The position numbers and the translations under genes are program-made. Shown here in pieces: positions 62,914-64,000 of a stretch of DNA of 64,000 nucleotides; position 1 is the stretch's first letter; every line of letters begins with the position of its first letter. The stretch comes from Croceivirga sp. (GTDB taxonomy: Bacteria; Bacteroidota; Bacteroidia; Flavobacteriales; Flavobacteriaceae): the NCBI GenBank assembly GCA_028284665.1, contig JANQRG010000041.1, positions 62,001 to 126,000 of the forward strand, written 5' to 3'. The notes under the pieces were generated by a model. It did not search any database, was not told where the DNA came from, and saw only the letters and a list, made by a program, of their open reading frames with translations.

Positions 62914-63750
62914 TCAGCGTATCATCCCCAAATTTATGACCTCTTGTTCCGTCAAAAACCGCCAATGGCCTCTGGGTAAGTCTTTTTTGGTTAATCCGGC
63001 AAAGACCACGCGATCCAAACGCATTACTTCATACCCAAGATGTTCGAAAATACGGCGTACAATACGGTTACGGCCAGAGTGGATCTCAATCCCTACCTCT
63101 TTTTTAGTGGTACCCTGTACATAGTCTACGGCATCTACGGTAACAGGTCCATCGTTAAGTTCTAACCCCTCTCGGATTTTCCGAAGGTCCCCGATAGTAA
63201 CATTCTTATCCAGGTGGACGTGATAGATCTTTCGCACACCGTGTTTGGGATGGGTTAACTTTTTGGCCAGGTCTCCATCATTCGTAAACAACAACAATCC
63301 TGTAGTATTTCGATCCAGCCGTCCTACCGGGTAGAGACGGTTATTGGAGGCACTGCTCACCAATTCCATTACCGTACGCCTCCCTTTTTCATCACTGGTA
63401 GTGGTGATAAAGTTTTTGGGCTTGTTCAAGAGTACGTATTCCTTTTTTTCAGGATTGAGCTTCCGGCCGTCAAAACGGACATCATCCGTTTTTCGAACCT
63501 TATACCCCATCTCAGTGATAACTTTACCATTTACCGTGACATTTCCGGCTGCGATAAAGGTATCTGCTTCTCTACGGGAACAGATCCCGGCATTGGAGAT
63601 GTACCGATTTAACCGGATAAGATCCGGATCCGTTTTTTGATGGGAGGAAGGTCTTGAGGTTGAGGGTTTCCTGGAAAAACGCTTCCGCTGGTGAGCACCA
63701 GTTCTGCGATCTTTAGGTTTACGATTGCGTTCGTTGTCTGATTTCGCCAT
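62914..63750 (-). CDS. RluB/RsuA-family pseudouridine synthase
   Basis: Modifies uridine in rRNA (RluB/E/F or RsuA branch). I choose the ATG at 63750 (278 residues): it lies behind a good promoter, and the longer frame to 63822 reads through a palindrome. A basic, disordered N terminus (about residues 1-55) is followed by an S4 domain (RLNRYISNAGICSRREAD) and the catalytic domain with the aspartate in GRLDRNTTGLLLFTNDGD. Confidence 0.92.
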   Translation of the reverse strand: MAKSDNERNRKPKDRRTGAHQRKRFSRKPSTSRPSSHQKTDPDLIRLNRYISNAGICSRREADTFIAAGNVTVNGKVITEMGYKVRKTDDVRFDGRKLNPEKKEYVLLNKPKNFITTTSDEKGRRTVMELVSSASNNRLYPVGRLDRNTTGLLLFTNDGDLAKKLTHPKHGVRKIYHVHLDKNVTIGDLRKIREGLELNDGPVTVDAVDYVQGTTKKEVGIEIHSGRNRIVRRIFEHLGYEVMRLDRVVFAGLTKKDLPRGHWRFLTEQEVINLGMIR

Positions 63751-63766
63751 CAGTCTTAAATTTCGA

Positions 63767-63797
63767 CAAAGGTAGACAACCCCTCCGTCTTCACCAA
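63767..63797 (-). promoter_or_regulatory. Promoter of the pseudouridine synthase gene
   Basis: On the minus strand TACCTTTG (63774-63767) is preceded by TTG (63797-63795) with a 20-bp spacer, the Bacteroidota consensus. The -33 TTG lies in the loop of a perfect 14-bp palindrome. The leader to the ATG at 63750 would be about 10-12 nt. Confidence 0.7.
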
Positions 63798-63812
63798 AGG
63801 TGAAGACGGAGG
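63782..63812. repeat. Perfect 14-bp palindrome across the -33 region
   Basis: Arms CCTCCGTCTTCACC (63782-63795) and 63799-63812 are perfect complements around AAA. It sits between divergent genes, where a terminator has no obvious use, so an operator or mobile palindrome is likelier. Confidence 0.85.
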
Positions 63813-63893
63813 AGTTTTCCACTTAACCTGTTATTTACCACTATTTAAAAATCCTTGCTATGCCCTATATTTATAGGGATTAACCTCAAGCAT

Positions 63894-64000
63894 ATGTTAC
63901 AAAGAACGCTACCCTTCGTATTAACCCTGATCACCGCAGTATCCTTTAGCCAGAAAAAGATATTAGATCACAGTGATTTTGACGTTTGGAACACCATAAA
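63894..64000 (+). CDS. S9-type peptidase, N-terminal fragment (cut by the window end)
   Basis: ATG at 63894 opens a signal peptide (LPFVLTLITAVSFSQ) followed by KKILDHSDFDVWNTIK. The LDHxxFDxWNxI segment is how many flavobacterial S9 prolyl-oligopeptidase-like proteins begin. Only 35 codons are visible, so the family call is tentative. It is divergent from the pseudouridine synthase. Confidence 0.5.
   Translation, partial: MLQRTLPFVLTLITAVSFSQKKILDHSDFDVWNTI

Overview
The window looks like a chromosomal segment of a marine member of the Flavobacteriaceae (Bacteroidota). Supporting signs are the gene families: a tail-specific protease with a C-terminal domain, BamA-like proteins with a single POTRA, a GYDIA-motif GHMP kinase beside HMG-CoA reductase, and an arginine operon with a succinyl/acetylornithine-type carbamoyltransferase. 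Promoters follow the Bacteroidota TTG-N19-21-TAnnTTTG pattern, starts lack Shine-Dalgarno sequences, and several starts appear to be TTG. Base composition is moderate, and short GC-rich palindromes stand out against it. No rRNA, CRISPR array or integrase was seen.

Layout. 1-3451: end of mreD, then mrdA and rodA (rod-shape machinery). 3448-7552: a secreted nuclease (-), Sua5/YwlC (+) and the Prc protease (-). 7752-12515: surE, a small membrane protein, lpxB, an NlpC/P60 lipoprotein and comEC, all tightly packed on +. 12522-16312: a POT peptide transporter and a DPP-IV-like peptidase (-), which fit peptide feeding. 16445-18669: HMG-CoA reductase and GYDIA kinase (mevalonate pathway). 18697-26516: a minus-strand envelope block (PPIase chaperone, CNNM/CBS protein, small membrane protein, LptC, TPR protein, outer-membrane barrel, CoaX).

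26571-29464 is the most disturbed region. A strong promoter is followed by a hairpin, a broken 5' copy of tRNA-Phe carrying a 63-nt GC-rich insertion, and then an intact tRNA-Phe(GAA). The 3' end of the tRNA recurs at 26959 and again at 29450. The outer copy encloses two translationally coupled genes: a methylthioribose-kinase-like phosphotransferase and a lipoprotein ADP-ribosylglycohydrolase. This resembles a small tRNA-targeted insertion without an integrase. GAPDH (-), a 34-residue membrane microprotein (+) and a GH32 fructosidase (-) follow.

32502-37082 is a plus-strand cluster of the arsenosugar type: rhodanese, TIGR04282-like transferase, purine nucleoside phosphorylase, ArsM-like methyltransferase, TIGR04283-like glycosyltransferase and a lipoprotein. 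No radical-SAM ArsS is present in the window. 37167-42162 is a minus-strand envelope block (LysM-like protein, Omp85-like barrel, GH113 hydrolase, barrel, DUF547). 42399-50035 holds a flavin oxidoreductase, a membrane ferredoxin (NapH-like), a YwqK-like repeat protein, two GT2 enzymes, a parDE module with a frameshifted toxin, and a polyprenyl-phosphate-mannose-type glycosyltransferase. It looks like an uncharacterised redox/mannosylation pathway.

50239-61167 is one long arginine operon (GNAT acyltransferase, argG, argC, VOC protein, methyltransferase, proC, argD, argF', SDR, argB, argE, argH). It is interrupted by a palindromic element (54983-55061) and by the relic of a four-helix-bundle gene (59792-59869). 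The window ends with a conserved unknown, a lipoprotein methyltransferase, an rRNA/tRNA pseudouridine synthase (-) whose promoter lies inside a perfect 14-bp palindrome, and the start of an S9-type peptidase.
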